From Siccirubricoccus phaeus (GTDB taxonomy: Bacteria > Pseudomonadota > Alphaproteobacteria > Acetobacterales > Acetobacteraceae), in contig NZ_SRXO01000004.1 of assembly GCF_008360935.1 (NCBI RefSeq), positions 333,953 through 397,952 of the forward strand: 64,000 nucleotides of DNA. The letters are read 5' to 3'. The notes beneath the pieces are model-generated. The model did no database searches, had not been told where the DNA came from, and saw nothing but the letters and a program-made list of their open reading frames with translations. How positions within the stretch are numbered: the stretch's first letter is position 1; every line of letters begins with the position of its first letter. Positions 1 through 9,121 of this stretch are shown here, piece by piece. A program made the position numbers and the translations under genes.

Positions 1-1
1 C

Positions 2-721
2 CGCCCGCCGCAGGGCTATCCGGTGATCTTCCAGGCAGGCGCCTCGGATCGCGGGCTGGAACTTGCCGGTGCGACGGCCGAGGTCGTCTTCGCGTCGCAG
101 TGGTTCAAGGAGGATGCGATCGCCTTCTGCAACAGGCTACGCGATCAGGCCGAGGCGGCCGGCCGGCCGCGCGATGCCATCCGTATCCTGCTGGGCGTCT
201 CCACGATCATCGGCGAGACCCGGGAGGAGGCGCAGGACATCATCGCCCGATTGGGCGCCATGGTCGATCCGGTCGCCGCCATGCGCGTCCTCTCGGACCG
301 GCTGGGTGCGGATATGAGCCAGTTCGACATCGACGGGCCGGTGCCGGACCTGCCCCCATCCACCATGATGCAGGGGCATGCGCGCGTGCTGCAGGCCGTC
401 GCCCGGCGGTTCAACCTGACCATCCGGCAGTTGCGCGACTATGCGGCGGTGAGTTCCGGGCATCGCGTCCTGGCGGGGACGGCGAGGGATGTGGCGGACG
501 ATCTGCAGGATTGGTTCGAAAGCGGCGCCTGCGACGGATTTGCGATCATGACGCCCTTCTCGCCGCAGCCCTTCGAGCGCTTCGTCGATCAGGTCGTCCC
601 GATCCTGCAGCAGCGCGGCCTGTACCGCAGCGATTATGCCGGGACGACCTTGCGGGAGCATCTTCTCCTGCCCCGGCCGGCGCATCCCGCGACCCGCAAG
701 GCGGTGTCGTCCGCAGCCTAG
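2..721 (+). CDS. LLM-class flavin-dependent monooxygenase, NtaA/SnaA/DszA type (5' end outside window)
   Basis: The frame is open from the window edge, so the N-terminal half is missing; about 239 residues are visible. It matches the C-terminal part of the complete paralogue at 765-2093: a QAGAS stretch near the start of both, a shared proline-rich segment after DIDGPVP, and nearly the same C-terminal end (ILQQRGLYR, then GTTLRE). The family consists of FMNH2-dependent monooxygenases such as nitrilotriacetate and EDTA monooxygenase, which need a separate flavin reductase; none is visible here. It runs convergent to the 765-2093 gene. The substrate cannot be read from sequence. Family assignment is firm, function open. 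Confidence 0.85.
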   Translation, partial: RPPQGYPVIFQAGASDRGLELAGATAEVVFASQWFKEDAIAFCNRLRDQAEAAGRPRDAIRILLGVSTIIGETREEAQDIIARLGAMVDPVAAMRVLSDRLGADMSQFDIDGPVPDLPPSTMMQGHARVLQAVARRFNLTIRQLRDYAAVSSGHRVLAGTARDVADDLQDWFESGACDGFAIMTPFSPQPFERFVDQVVPILQQRGLYRSDYAGTTLREHLLLPRPAHPATRKAVSSAA

Positions 722-764
722 AGCGGTCTTCCGGCCGCCGCCGTCCTCGCTGCGTGGCGGCTGG

Positions 765-2093
765 CTACTGCGCGGCCGCGCCGACGCCCCGGTGGCTGCC
801 GGGCCGTGGCAGGCCGAGATTCTCCCGCAGGGTCGTGCCCTCATAGGCGGTGCGGTACAGGCCGCGCTGCTGCAGGATGGGGATGACCTGGTCGACGAAG
901 GCGTCGAACTGCCCGGGGAACCATGGCGGCAGCACGACGAAGCCATCCGCCGCGCCGGTCAGGAACCACTCCTCCATGATGTCGGCGATGCGCGTCGGCG
1001 AGCCGTAGATCACCCAATGGCCGCGCGCCGCCGCCACCAGATTGTACAGGTCGCGCAGCGTCATGTTGTCCCGCCGCGCGGCGGACATCAGGGTCTGCGC
1101 GAAGGCATGCGACATGTCGGTGGGCGGCAGCTCCGGCACCGGGCCGTCCAGCGGATAGCCGGACAGATCATGGCCGATGCGGGCGGAGACAAGCGCCAGC
1201 GCATTCTCCGCATCCAGGAAGCCCTGCAGTTGGTCCAGCAGCGCCTTCGCCGCCGCATCGGATTCGGCGATGAAGGGCATGACGCCGGGCAGCAGATGGC
1301 AATGCTCCGGCTGGCGGCCGAAGCGGGGCAGCAGCGCCTTGAAGCCGGCATAGTGCCGCCTGGCCTCCACCAGATCCTGCACCACGGTGAACACCACATC
1401 GGCGGTGCGCGCCGCGAAATTCTGCCCGGCCGCCGAGGCGCCGGCCTGGATGATGACCGGATGCCCCGAGGGGCAGCGGGACATGTTCAGCGGGCCCTTC
1501 ACCTGGAAATACCGCCCGACATGGTCCAGCGTCCGGACCTTGGCGGGATCGACGAAGAGGCCGGTTTCCCGGTTGCGCGGCAGCGCATCGTCCTCCCAGC
1601 AATCCCACAGCCCCTTGACGACATCGACGAATTCCTCGGCGATCTCGTAGCGGTGGTCATGTTCCGGATGCCCGGCCCGGCTGAAATTCGCCGCCGCGGC
1701 GGCGGCGGAGCTGGTGACTGCATTCCAGGCCGCCCGGCCCTGGCTGAGATGATCCAGCGAGGCGAAGGCGCGCGCCGTGGTGAAGGGATCCGAATAGGTG
1801 GTGGACATGGTGCCGCCGAGGCCGAGATGCCGCGTCGTCACTGCCAGCGCGGCGAGCAGCGTCGTCGGCTCCAGCCGCGCCACGAAGGAGGGGTGGTCGC
1901 CCTTGACCTTGGTCGCCAGCCCGTCGGAGACGAAGAGCAGATCGAACAGCCCGCGCTCCGCGGTCGCGGCGATGTTCTGCATGACGGCGAGGCTCTCGCC
2001 ATTGTCGCTGGCCCCCGGAAGCCGCCAGCCGGCGATATGATTGCCGGTGCCCTGCACGAACACTGCGAAGCGCATGCAACGCGATCGGGACAT
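765..2093 (-). CDS. LLM-class flavin-dependent monooxygenase, NtaA/SnaA/DszA type
   Basis: 442 residues, the usual length of the NtaA/SnaA/DszA group, which uses reduced FMN and O2 to oxidise small N- or S-containing carboxylates. The N-terminus (MRFAVFVQGTGNHIAGWR) and the segment DLLFVSDGLA are typical of the beta-barrel fold. The start is well supported by GAGGAG six bases upstream of the ATG. It is the last gene of a minus-strand run that begins at 7598 with an octopine-type dehydrogenase, about 110 bp after the preceding Bug gene. It is probably co-regulated by the GntR sites at 7686 and 7907. Substrate unknown; a carbon-nitrogen bond oxidation is an inference from the family. Confidence 0.88.
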   Translation of the reverse strand: MSRSRCMRFAVFVQGTGNHIAGWRLPGASDNGESLAVMQNIAATAERGLFDLLFVSDGLATKVKGDHPSFVARLEPTTLLAALAVTTRHLGLGGTMSTTYSDPFTTARAFASLDHLSQGRAAWNAVTSSAAAAAANFSRAGHPEHDHRYEIAEEFVDVVKGLWDCWEDDALPRNRETGLFVDPAKVRTLDHVGRYFQVKGPLNMSRCPSGHPVIIQAGASAAGQNFAARTADVVFTVVQDLVEARRHYAGFKALLPRFGRQPEHCHLLPGVMPFIAESDAAAKALLDQLQGFLDAENALALVSARIGHDLSGYPLDGPVPELPPTDMSHAFAQTLMSAARRDNMTLRDLYNLVAAARGHWVIYGSPTRIADIMEEWFLTGAADGFVVLPPWFPGQFDAFVDQVIPILQQRGLYRTAYEGTTLRENLGLPRPGSHRGVGAAAQ

Positions 2094-2201
2094 GAGGGTC
2101 TCCTCGGGTCGGAGAGGATTGCTGGGCGGGCTGCGCTTCTCTCCGCACGCAGCCCCTCGATGATGGACCGGCGCCGGGGGGCGGCGGCGCTGCGGCCTGG
2201 C

Positions 2202-3191
2202 CTAATCCTGCTGCGCTTTCGCCTGCCGCGCCAGCTCCGCCCAGCGCGGCACCTCATCCCGGACCAGACGGGTGAAGGCGGGGGTATCCATGGCCACATA
2301 TTGCGTGCTGGTGCGCGCGAAGCGGGAAGCGACGACGGGATCGCCGCGCCGGCGGGCCAGCGCCTCCGCCGCCCGCTGCACCACCTCCGCCGGCAGTCCC
2401 GCGGGGCCGAACAGCCCGTTCCAGGTTTCCAGCTCGAAGCCGGGCAGGCCGGCCTCGGCAATGGTCGGCACCTCCGGCAGCTCCGGCAGGCGATGGCGGC
2501 CGCTGGCGCCGATGAGCAGAACGTCCGGGCTGCGGTTGAAGGCGACGACATCCGCGGGGTTGGAGAACAGCACCGGGATGCGTCCCGCCACCACCTCCGC
2601 CATGGCGGCCGGCCCGCCGCGGAAGGGGATATGCGTGCCGCCAGTGCCGGCGCGCGAGAGGAACAGCTCCGTGGCCAGATGCTGCACGCTGCCGACGCCG
2701 CCGGAGGCATAGGGCATGCCGCCATCCTCCGCCTTGAAGCGGGCGATCAGCTCCGGGATGGTCTTCACGCTAAGGCTGCGGCTGACCGCCATGATCAGCG
2801 GGTTGGTGGCGACCAGGCTGATCGGCGTCAGATCCGCGACCGTGTCCACCGGCGGGTGGTTCCGCATCACCGCCGGGGCGATGGCGACATTGGCGACCGA
2901 GGCGAACAGCAGGGTGTAGCCATCCGGCGCGGCACGCGCGGCCGCTTCCATGGCGATGTACCCGCCGGCGCCGCCGCGATTGTCGACGATGACCTGCACG
3001 CCATAGGCTTCGCTGAGGATCTCCGCCGTCAGCCGCGCCAGCGTGTCCGTATTGCCGCCGGGCGGGTAGGTGACGATCAGTCGCACCGGGCGCTCCGGCC
3101 AGGCGGCGAAGCCCGGCGCAGATTGCAGCAGCAGCGCCAGGGCTGCCCAGGCAGCCAGCAGCAAGGAACGCATCATCACCCCCGCCTTCAT
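2202..3191 (-). CDS. Bug-family (TctC-like) tripartite tricarboxylate transporter binding protein
   Basis: 329 residues with an N-terminal signal peptide (LLLAAWAALALLLQSAPGFA) and the family opening WPERPVRLIVTYPPGGNTDT, followed by VDNRGGAGG and a C-terminal PTIAEAGLPG segment. Bug proteins are periplasmic binding components for carboxylates that work with TctA/TctB permeases. No permease is adjacent; the nearest is the tctBA pair at 11100-13049, apparently under the same regulator. Alternative starts at 3176 and 3173 give a shorter n-region and follow a G-rich stretch. It sits between two flavin monooxygenase genes, so it likely delivers their substrate. Confidence 0.9.
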   Translation of the reverse strand: MKAGVMMRSLLLAAWAALALLLQSAPGFAAWPERPVRLIVTYPPGGNTDTLARLTAEILSEAYGVQVIVDNRGGAGGYIAMEAAARAAPDGYTLLFASVANVAIAPAVMRNHPPVDTVADLTPISLVATNPLIMAVSRSLSVKTIPELIARFKAEDGGMPYASGGVGSVQHLATELFLSRAGTGGTHIPFRGGPAAMAEVVAGRIPVLFSNPADVVAFNRSPDVLLIGASGRHRLPELPEVPTIAEAGLPGFELETWNGLFGPAGLPAEVVQRAAEALARRRGDPVVASRFARTSTQYVAMDTPAFTRLVRDEVPRWAELARQAKAQQD

Positions 3192-3213
3192 CCCCGATGT
3201 CGCACCGGGCCGC

Positions 3214-4206
3214 TCACCCGGCGAACTCGCGGAGCATAGGCAAGATCAGGGCCAGACCGGCCGCGCCGCCAATCGCGGAAATCACCGGCTCCTCGAGGCC
3301 GGCCTCGATATAGGCCTGCAGCCGGCGGCTGCATTCCGCCGGCGTCCCGGCCACCGCGAAGGCCTCGACGGCCTCGTCCGGAATCAGCGCGGTCGCCGCC
3401 GCCAGGTCGCGGCGCGCCACGGCGGCGATGACCGCCTCCTGATCCACCGGAATGCCGGAGCGCCGGACATTCTCGGCGAGGAATTTGTTGCGCATGACGA
3501 AGGCCAGCTTCGGCCGCACCGCATCCATGGCGGCCCGGCTGCTCTCCTGCACGCTGCAGAAAAGGTAGCCGGCGCGGCGGAAACCCGCCGCATCGCGCCC
3601 GGCGCGCGTCGCGGCCTCGGCGCAGATCGCCAGGGAGTCGCGGACGGAATCGAGCGACAGCGCGGCCGAGAGCACCACGCCGTCGGCGATGCGCCCGGTC
3701 AGCCGCAGCATGTCCGGGCCGGTGGCGGCGATGTAGATCGGCGGCTTCTGCCGCGGCGTGAAGGCCATGCGGGCGCCGGCCAGCCGGACATGCGCGCCCT
3801 CCATATGCACCGCCTCGCCCGTCCAGAGTCGGCGCAGCGCCTCGACATATTCCCGCATCAGCGGGATGGGCTTCTCCAGCGCCTTGCCGGATTCGGCGAG
3901 GAAGAGCGGGTTGCCGACGCCGAGCGCAATCGCTGCCCGTCCGGGCGCCAGCTCGTCCAGCGTCGCCATTTCCATGGCCACCGGCATCGGGTGCCAGAGA
4001 TAGGGGCTGATGGCCGTCGGCACGAGCATCGGCCCCGGCGCCGCCATGGCGAAGGCCATGCAGCTGCCGCAGGCGCTGCGATAGCCCAAATGCTCCGCCA
4101 TCCACAGGCTCTGCGCGCCGGCGGCGACTGCCTGCTGCGCCATGGCGATGGCTTCCTGGGTGCTGACGAAGCCGTCGAAAGCGAGGCCGATCCGCGCTGC
4201 CATCAT
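3214..4206 (-). CDS. LLM-class oxidoreductase, MER/F420-type subgroup
   Basis: 330 residues from the ATG at 4206; an in-frame start at 4251 would overlap the upstream enolase gene, so 4206 (or the next ATG at 4203) is preferred. The N-terminus MAARIGLAFDGFVS, the segment SLWMAEHLGYRS and the central GRAAIALGVGNP fit the luciferase-like TIM-barrel group related to methylenetetrahydromethanopterin reductase, distinct from the NtaA-type protein at 765-2093. Cofactor (FMN or F420) is not decided by sequence. It lies 10 bases after the stop of the enolase gene, in the same operon. Confidence 0.82.
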   Translation of the reverse strand: MMAARIGLAFDGFVSTQEAIAMAQQAVAAGAQSLWMAEHLGYRSACGSCMAFAMAAPGPMLVPTAISPYLWHPMPVAMEMATLDELAPGRAAIALGVGNPLFLAESGKALEKPIPLMREYVEALRRLWTGEAVHMEGAHVRLAGARMAFTPRQKPPIYIAATGPDMLRLTGRIADGVVLSAALSLDSVRDSLAICAEAATRAGRDAAGFRRAGYLFCSVQESSRAAMDAVRPKLAFVMRNKFLAENVRRSGIPVDQEAVIAAVARRDLAAATALIPDEAVEAFAVAGTPAECSRRLQAYIEAGLEEPVISAIGGAAGLALILPMLREFAG

Positions 4207-4216
4207 CGTTCCCTGT

Positions 4217-5374
4217 TCATGCCACGCTGTAGCGTTCGAGCTTCGCCTCATTCACCTCGATGCCGAGGCCGGGGCCGTCCGGCACCAGCATATGGCCGTC
4301 GCGATAGACGAAGGGCTCCTCGATGATGTCGTCGAGGTATTTGTGCCCGGCGATCCGGGTGCGCACGACCTCGGCGGTGGAGGTAACGGGGATGGTGCCG
4401 GGCAGGGTGATGATCGCGCTCGAGGCGGCGAGGTGCAGGTTGGCGGCATTGCCGATGCCCATCTCGCCCGAGCCGTTGATGTCGCAGGCGAGGCCCGCGG
4501 CTTCCGCCACCGCCAGCAGCTTCTTCGACTTCAGCAGCCCGCCCGGCTTGGTGTAGTAGACCGAGAGCATCTCCGCCGCCTGGTGCTGGACGATCCGCAG
4601 CACGTCATGCGCGGTCCAGGCGCTTTCATCCGCCATGATCGGCACCTCGGTGTTCTGCGCCACCCGCGCCATGTTCTCCAGCCCCTCGCAGGGCTGTTCC
4701 ATGTACCAGATGTTCTCGCCCTGCATGACCCGCGTGACCTGCAGGGCCTCCTTCCAGCTCCGGTAGCCCTGATTGGCATCGACCCTGAGCTTCACCGTGG
4801 GGCCGAGCTCCGCGCGCAGTCGGCGGACCAGCTCGATGTCGCGGGCCGCGTCGATGCCGACCTTCACCTTCAGCGTGGTGATGCCCTCATCCACCACCTG
4901 CTTCGCTTCGGCGATGGCGGTGTCGATCTCCATCAGGCCCAGGCTGTGCGCCAGCGCCACCTCCCGCCGGTACAGCCCGCCGAGCAATTGATAGACCGGG
5001 ATGCCGTAAAGCTTGCCCACCGCATCATGCAGCGCCACATCGACGGCTGCCTTGGCGTAAGGATAGCCGCGGACGAATCTGTCCATCTTGGCGTGCAGCA
5101 CTTCGATCTGCCGGGGATCCTCGCCGATCAGCAGCGGGGCCAGCAATTCCTCGATGACGAGCTTCGTGGTCTGCGGCGCCTCGCCATAGCGGCTGCCGAA
5201 TTCGCCGCCCCAATCCTTCAGCACCTGGGCCTCCCCCCAGCCCACCGTGCCATCCTCCAGCACCAGCTTCAGGACGGTGTAGCCATACCCCACCGGCGCG
5301 TAATTGCCCGCCCAGGTATGGGGCCGGCGCATCGGCAGGGCGATGCGCCAGCTCCGCAGCGAAGCGATCTTCAT
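4217..5374 (-). CDS. Enolase-superfamily protein, muconate lactonizing enzyme subgroup (copy 1)
   Basis: 385 residues with the complete MLE-subgroup active site: K169-V-K171 (TLKVKVG), metal ligands D199 (RVDANQGY), E226 (YMEQP) and D249 (MADES), and a second base K276 (YYTKPGGL). Such enzymes abstract a proton alpha to a carboxylate and catalyse racemisation, cycloisomerisation or dehydration; the exact reaction cannot be predicted. Its start overlaps the stop of the M24 gene by 4 bases, indicating translational coupling. A second copy with the same active site lies at 14324-15490, again beside an M24 gene. The pairing suggests a common two-step conversion. Confidence 0.88.
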   Translation of the reverse strand: MKIASLRSWRIALPMRRPHTWAGNYAPVGYGYTVLKLVLEDGTVGWGEAQVLKDWGGEFGSRYGEAPQTTKLVIEELLAPLLIGEDPRQIEVLHAKMDRFVRGYPYAKAAVDVALHDAVGKLYGIPVYQLLGGLYRREVALAHSLGLMEIDTAIAEAKQVVDEGITTLKVKVGIDAARDIELVRRLRAELGPTVKLRVDANQGYRSWKEALQVTRVMQGENIWYMEQPCEGLENMARVAQNTEVPIMADESAWTAHDVLRIVQHQAAEMLSVYYTKPGGLLKSKKLLAVAEAAGLACDINGSGEMGIGNAANLHLAASSAIITLPGTIPVTSTAEVVRTRIAGHKYLDDIIEEPFVYRDGHMLVPDGPGLGIEVNEAKLERYSVA

Positions 5375-6498
5375 GCGCCGATCTCGATCAACCGGTCGTT
5401 CGGGGAGAGCAGGCCGGTGATCGGCTCGAAGCCGGTTTCGGTGATGAGGTACATATCTTCCACATGGAAGCCCATGCGGCCGGGGATCATGTAGAGTGGC
5501 TCCATCGTCATGGTGACGTTGGGCTGCAGCAGGATCTGCCGCGTATCGGTGATGTAGGGTTCCTCATGGATGGTCTGGCCGATGCCATGGCCAAGGAATT
5601 TCAGCGTCGGCTCGATATTCCGCGTGCGGAGGTAGTCCACATAGGCACGGTAGAGATCCGGCACGGGCGTGCCCGGCCGCAGCATCGCTTTGCAGAGGTC
5701 GCGGGCGCCGATCATCACCTCCCAGATGCGCCGCTGCTCGTCGGTCGGCTTGCCGACCACCGCGGTGCGGGTGACGTTGGAGCGGTACCCGCCCATATCG
5801 CCCAGGATTTCCAGCCGGAGCACGTCGTCGACCTCGATGAGCTTGGCGGTCGGGCTGCAATTGACGATGCCGCTGCGGATGCCCGATCCGACCTGGCATT
5901 TGAGGCCGTCGCAGCCGCCTTCCACCATGCGGCTGGCGACCATCTGGCTGACGGCCTTCTCCGTCATGCCGGGGCGGATCTCCGCCAGCACCTCGCCGGC
6001 GATGCGGTCGGTCAGCTCGCCGACGCGACGGAGAATGGCGATCTCCTCCGCCGTCTTGACCATGCGCGTGGTGAAGTAGAGGTCGCGGCAATGTTCGAAG
6101 CGCGCCTTCGGCAGCCTCTCGCGCAGCCGGATGAAGTCCTGTGCCGGCATGTAGTCCAGCTCGATGCCGATGCACCCCTCGGCGGCGCCGGCCTCCGTCA
6201 GGATATCCGCCAGCAGGTCGGCCGGATCCTCGGTGAACTGGTTGTAGGGGCGGATGTCGCTGAAGCGGGAACGCTGCCGCGCCAGGTTCTCCTCGACATT
6301 GACCACCACCTGCACTGCTTTGCTGTCGCCGGCCAGCACGGAGATGGTCCGGCGAAAGCGGTTGCTGAGCTGGCTCGGCACCTGGAAGCCGGCGGTGTAG
6401 GTGACGTTGTCCGGCGAGAAGGCGACCAGCGCGTCGAAGCCGGCGGCGCCAGCGGCGCGCCGCAGCTTGGTGAAAACCTCGTGCTCGGCAGCCATCAC
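5371..6498 (-). CDS. Creatinase-like M24 family protein (copy 1)
   Basis: 375 residues: creatinase N-terminal domain (about 1-150) followed by the pita-bread domain. In M24 metallopeptidases five residues bind two metals (D, D, H, E, E). Here the first aspartate is E230 and the second is N241 in GYRSNVTRT, while H304 (FLGHGIG), E333 (TMEP) and E347 (HVED) remain. Loss of both aspartates argues against a dinuclear metallopeptidase and for a creatinase-like, metal-independent hydrolase of a C-N bond; this is inference. It overlaps both neighbours by 4 bases (enolase downstream, octopine-type dehydrogenase upstream), so all three are probably made in step. Confidence 0.85.
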   Translation of the reverse strand: MMAAEHEVFTKLRRAAGAAGFDALVAFSPDNVTYTAGFQVPSQLSNRFRRTISVLAGDSKAVQVVVNVEENLARQRSRFSDIRPYNQFTEDPADLLADILTEAGAAEGCIGIELDYMPAQDFIRLRERLPKARFEHCRDLYFTTRMVKTAEEIAILRRVGELTDRIAGEVLAEIRPGMTEKAVSQMVASRMVEGGCDGLKCQVGSGIRSGIVNCSPTAKLIEVDDVLRLEILGDMGGYRSNVTRTAVVGKPTDEQRRIWEVMIGARDLCKAMLRPGTPVPDLYRAYVDYLRTRNIEPTLKFLGHGIGQTIHEEPYITDTRQILLQPNVTMTMEPLYMIPGRMGFHVEDMYLITETGFEPITGLLSPNDRLIEIGA

Positions 6499-7598
6499 GC
6501 CCCCTCCTCGACCAAATGCCGCAGCGCCTGTGGCGTCATGCCGGCAATGCCCAATTTCTCCAGGGTCAGCCCGGCGCTGAGAAAATCGACGTCCAGCGAG
6601 AGGCTGGCGAGATGGATCAGCGCATCCATGGTCGGCGTCTTCACGCCGGCCACCTGGCCCAGCGCCGCCATCGGCACCAGGCCGGTGCCGACATCCTCAT
6701 GGATGTAGCGATCGTCCAAGGAGGCAGGCGATTTGATGGTGGCGTTCGGCGCGCTCTCACGGCAGGCGCGGGCGATGTCGCCGCTGGCATAGGCCTCCGC
6801 CGTCGTCGCGCCGAATTCGTAGAAGGTCTGGAGGAAGGAGATCGCCGGGACCTGCAGCGCCGCGGCCACCGCCATGCGCTCCGCGTCAATCGCTGCCGTC
6901 ACCCGTGCCACGGCGGGCGTGATGCCTTCCCGGTAGAACAGGAAATCGCCGCCCGTCGCCTCGATCCAGCCGGCATTCATCAACATCCCCGGCGGGTGGA
7001 ACACCGCGTTGACGTTGCCGAGCGCGGATTCCAGCGCCGAGCTGGCCGCCTGGATGTCCGGGTAGAGCGGCTGCACCAAAGCGAAGAGCTCCGCGGTGCG
7101 GGTGGCCGGCAGGGCGGCGAAGCGCAGCTTCCTTGCATAGCTGTAGATGCCGACCTTCGCCGGGCCTTCCATGCGTGAGATGTAGGTCAGGGAGACAGTC
7201 TCGCAGAGCGCCAGCTTGCCCCGATAGCCGGCGAGGCGGAGCTCGTTCAGGAAATGCAGCCCGCCGCCGGTATGGCCGGGGTTCAGCATGACCGGCACGC
7301 TGCCGTCCAGCAGCGGCGCCAGCGCCCGGGCGTAGTGGCTATGCGCCACGGAGGGCACGACGAGCATGATGAGGTCGGCACCGCTGATCGCTTCGGCCAG
7401 GTCGGTGGTCATCGCCTCCGGCGTGACGAAGCCTGCCTGGACGCCATGCGCCTCGATGCCGCCGCGCGCCCGCAGCGGCGCCAGCCGCGCCGTGCTGCGG
7501 GCATGGAGCCGGACGCGGAAGCCGCGCAGCATCAGATCGGCCGCCGCGGCGCAGCCGCCATGGCCGGCGCCGAGCACGGCAACGCAGCGCACCGGCAT
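6495..7598 (-). CDS. NAD/NADP octopine/nopaline dehydrogenase family protein (copy 1)
   Basis: 367 residues from the ATG at 7598, chosen because the Rossmann motif GAGHGGCAAAADL follows at once and a G-rich ribosome site precedes it. The fold is an N-terminal nucleotide-binding domain plus a helical C-terminal opine-dehydrogenase domain containing the conserved histidine region (NAVFHPPGMLMNAG). Opine dehydrogenases reductively join, or oxidatively split, an amino acid and a 2-oxo acid. First gene of the left minus-strand operon; two candidate GntR operators lie 88 and 309 bases upstream. A divergent homologue starts at 7966. Whether it acts catabolically on an opine here is inference. Confidence 0.86.
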   Translation of the reverse strand: MPVRCVAVLGAGHGGCAAAADLMLRGFRVRLHARSTARLAPLRARGGIEAHGVQAGFVTPEAMTTDLAEAISGADLIMLVVPSVAHSHYARALAPLLDGSVPVMLNPGHTGGGLHFLNELRLAGYRGKLALCETVSLTYISRMEGPAKVGIYSYARKLRFAALPATRTAELFALVQPLYPDIQAASSALESALGNVNAVFHPPGMLMNAGWIEATGGDFLFYREGITPAVARVTAAIDAERMAVAAALQVPAISFLQTFYEFGATTAEAYASGDIARACRESAPNATIKSPASLDDRYIHEDVGTGLVPMAALGQVAGVKTPTMDALIHLASLSLDVDFLSAGLTLEKLGIAGMTPQALRHLVEEGA

Positions 7599-7685
7599 CA
7601 CCCGCGCCCCTGCGAAATTTGTCGCGCCGCGGGGGCGATGGGAGTCGTCCTTACAGGCCGCATGCGCTCGTACCCTCGCCCTTGC

Positions 7686-7695
7686 AGTGATCACA
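7686..7695. promoter_or_regulatory. Candidate GntR operator 1 (AGTGATCACA)
   Basis: AGTGATCACA differs by one base from the perfect palindrome TGTGATCACA found three more times in the locus. It lies 88 bases upstream of the octopine-type dehydrogenase gene of the left operon, in the divergent intergenic region. Confidence 0.65.
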
Positions 7696-7906
7696 GTGCG
7701 CGCAAGCTTCGGGCCCGGATGCCATCGGTGTCAACCACCGAATATTGCCGCCGTCCTGCCCCGCCACAGCGAGGAAAGCCAGGGAGTTCTGCCTGAACTG
7801 CGCACTTTTCGCCCGGCTTCATGCACCAAGAACAGGCAGATCAGGCGCCGCGAGCATTAAAGTCGGATCGGCCAGCCTTCTGATGTCTTGCCGATCTGCC
7901 ATCCAC

Positions 7907-7916
7907 TGTGATCACA
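7907..7916. promoter_or_regulatory. Candidate GntR operator 2 (TGTGATCACA)
   Basis: Perfect 10-base palindrome TGTGATCACA, 49 bases upstream of the TTG start of the plus-strand dehydrogenase-Bug-tctBA operon. It is identical to the copies beside the dipicolinate-synthase-like gene (17010) and the gntR gene (17835). Confidence 0.75.
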
Positions 7917-7965
7917 TCAAACCGCCCTCCCGGCTCTGCCGGGCCAGCGGCGCAGGAGACAGCCC

Positions 7966-9081
7966 TTGGCCGCTTCCATCAGCAGCATCGCGATCATCGG
8001 CGCCGGCCATGGCGGCTGCGCCGCGGCGGCCGATCTGACGCGCCGCGGCTTTGCGGTGCGGCTCTATGGCCGCAGCGCCAGCACCATCGCGCCGATCCAG
8101 GCAGCGGGCGGAATCACCCTGGGCGGCAGCCTCGGCGAGGGCTTCGTGCCGCTGCCCTGCGTCACCAGCGACGCCGCCGCCGCGATGGCGGGCGCCGAGC
8201 TGATCCTGATGATGGGGCCGACCCATGCGCATGCGGCGATGGCGGAGACCATCGCGCCGCATCTGCACGCCGGGCAGGTGCTGCTCGCCGCGCCAGGGCA
8301 TACGGTGCTGCTGATCCCGGGCGTGCTGCGGCGCCATGGCAAGGCCGCCGTGCCCTTCTGCGACACCGCCACCCTGCCCTATATCGCGCGCAAATCCGGC
8401 CCGGCCGCGGTGCAGGTGACGCAGGCCGCGCGCCGCCTGCCCTTCGCCGCCTTTCCCGGCCGGCGCACCGCGGAACTGGCCGAGCGGCTGCAGCCGGTCT
8501 TTCCCGCCCTTGCGCCGCACCGGCATCTGCTGGAGACGGTCTTCCCCTACACCAACGCCATCCACCACCCGCCGGCGACGCTCTGCAATGCCGGGCGGAT
8601 CGAGGCCACGGGCGGCGACTACTGCCACTATTACGATGGCATCTCCCCCGCGGTCGGCCGCATCATCGACCGGCTGGACCGGGAGCGCTGCGCGATCGGC
8701 GCCGCCTTCGGCATCGAGGTGCTGCCCTTCGTCGAGCATTTCCACCGCATCGGCTACACCACCGCAGCGGCGCGCGACAGCGGCCTCGCCTATGAGGCCT
8801 TCCACCAGAGCGAGCCGGATCGCTGGATCCGTGCGCCCGCCAGCCTCGACCATCGCTTCCTCGATGAGGACATCCCCTATGGGCTGGTCCTGCTCGCGGC
8901 GCTGGCGGGGCTTAGCGGCGTCGCCGCGCCGACGGTCGAGCATCTCATCCATCTCGGCTGCCTGGCGACGGGCAAGGATTACCGTGCCCAGGGCCTCAGC
9001 CTCGAACGGATCGGCCTCGCCGGGCTGGATGCGGCGGCGGCGGTGCGGCTGCTGGAGGAGGGCTACGCCGATGCCGCCTAG
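7966..9081 (+). CDS. NAD/NADP octopine/nopaline dehydrogenase family protein (copy 2)
   Basis: 371 residues starting at a TTG with AGGAGAC eight bases upstream; the Rossmann motif GAGHGGCAAAADLTRRGF begins at about residue 12. Same architecture as the divergent copy at 6495-7598, including the ETVFPYTNAIHHPPATLCNAG region that carries the catalytic histidine in opine dehydrogenases. First gene of the operon with two Bug proteins, TctB and TctA, so the enzyme and the importer are probably induced together. The reaction direction and substrate are not known. Two homologous dehydrogenases placed back to back under the same operator suggest related substrates or a two-step pathway. Confidence 0.86.
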   Translation: MAASISSIAIIGAGHGGCAAAADLTRRGFAVRLYGRSASTIAPIQAAGGITLGGSLGEGFVPLPCVTSDAAAAMAGAELILMMGPTHAHAAMAETIAPHLHAGQVLLAAPGHTVLLIPGVLRRHGKAAVPFCDTATLPYIARKSGPAAVQVTQAARRLPFAAFPGRRTAELAERLQPVFPALAPHRHLLETVFPYTNAIHHPPATLCNAGRIEATGGDYCHYYDGISPAVGRIIDRLDRERCAIGAAFGIEVLPFVEHFHRIGYTTAAARDSGLAYEAFHQSEPDRWIRAPASLDHRFLDEDIPYGLVLLAALAGLSGVAAPTVEHLIHLGCLATGKDYRAQGLSLERIGLAGLDAAAAVRLLEEGYADAA

Positions 9082-9121
9082 CGATACGGGCCCCGCCATC
9101 ATCGACCGAAGGAGAGACGGC

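Larger units (their letters stand above)
7599..7965. promoter_or_regulatory. Divergent promoter region between two octopine-type dehydrogenase operons
   Basis: 367 bases without a supported gene. It separates the minus operon starting at 7598 from the plus operon starting at 7966 and holds two GntR-type palindromes (7686-7695 and 7907-7916), one near each start. No convincing sigma-70 hexamer pair was found. Confidence 0.7.

Noticed and set aside
636..3239. Plus-strand open frame of more than 860 codons antisense to two well-supported genes
   Set aside because: Arginine/glycine/histidine-rich translation with no fold; it mirrors the monooxygenase and Bug genes. High GC leaves antisense frames open.
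5371..6498. Xaa-Pro aminopeptidase
   Set aside because: Two of five metal ligands are replaced, so peptidase activity is not supported.
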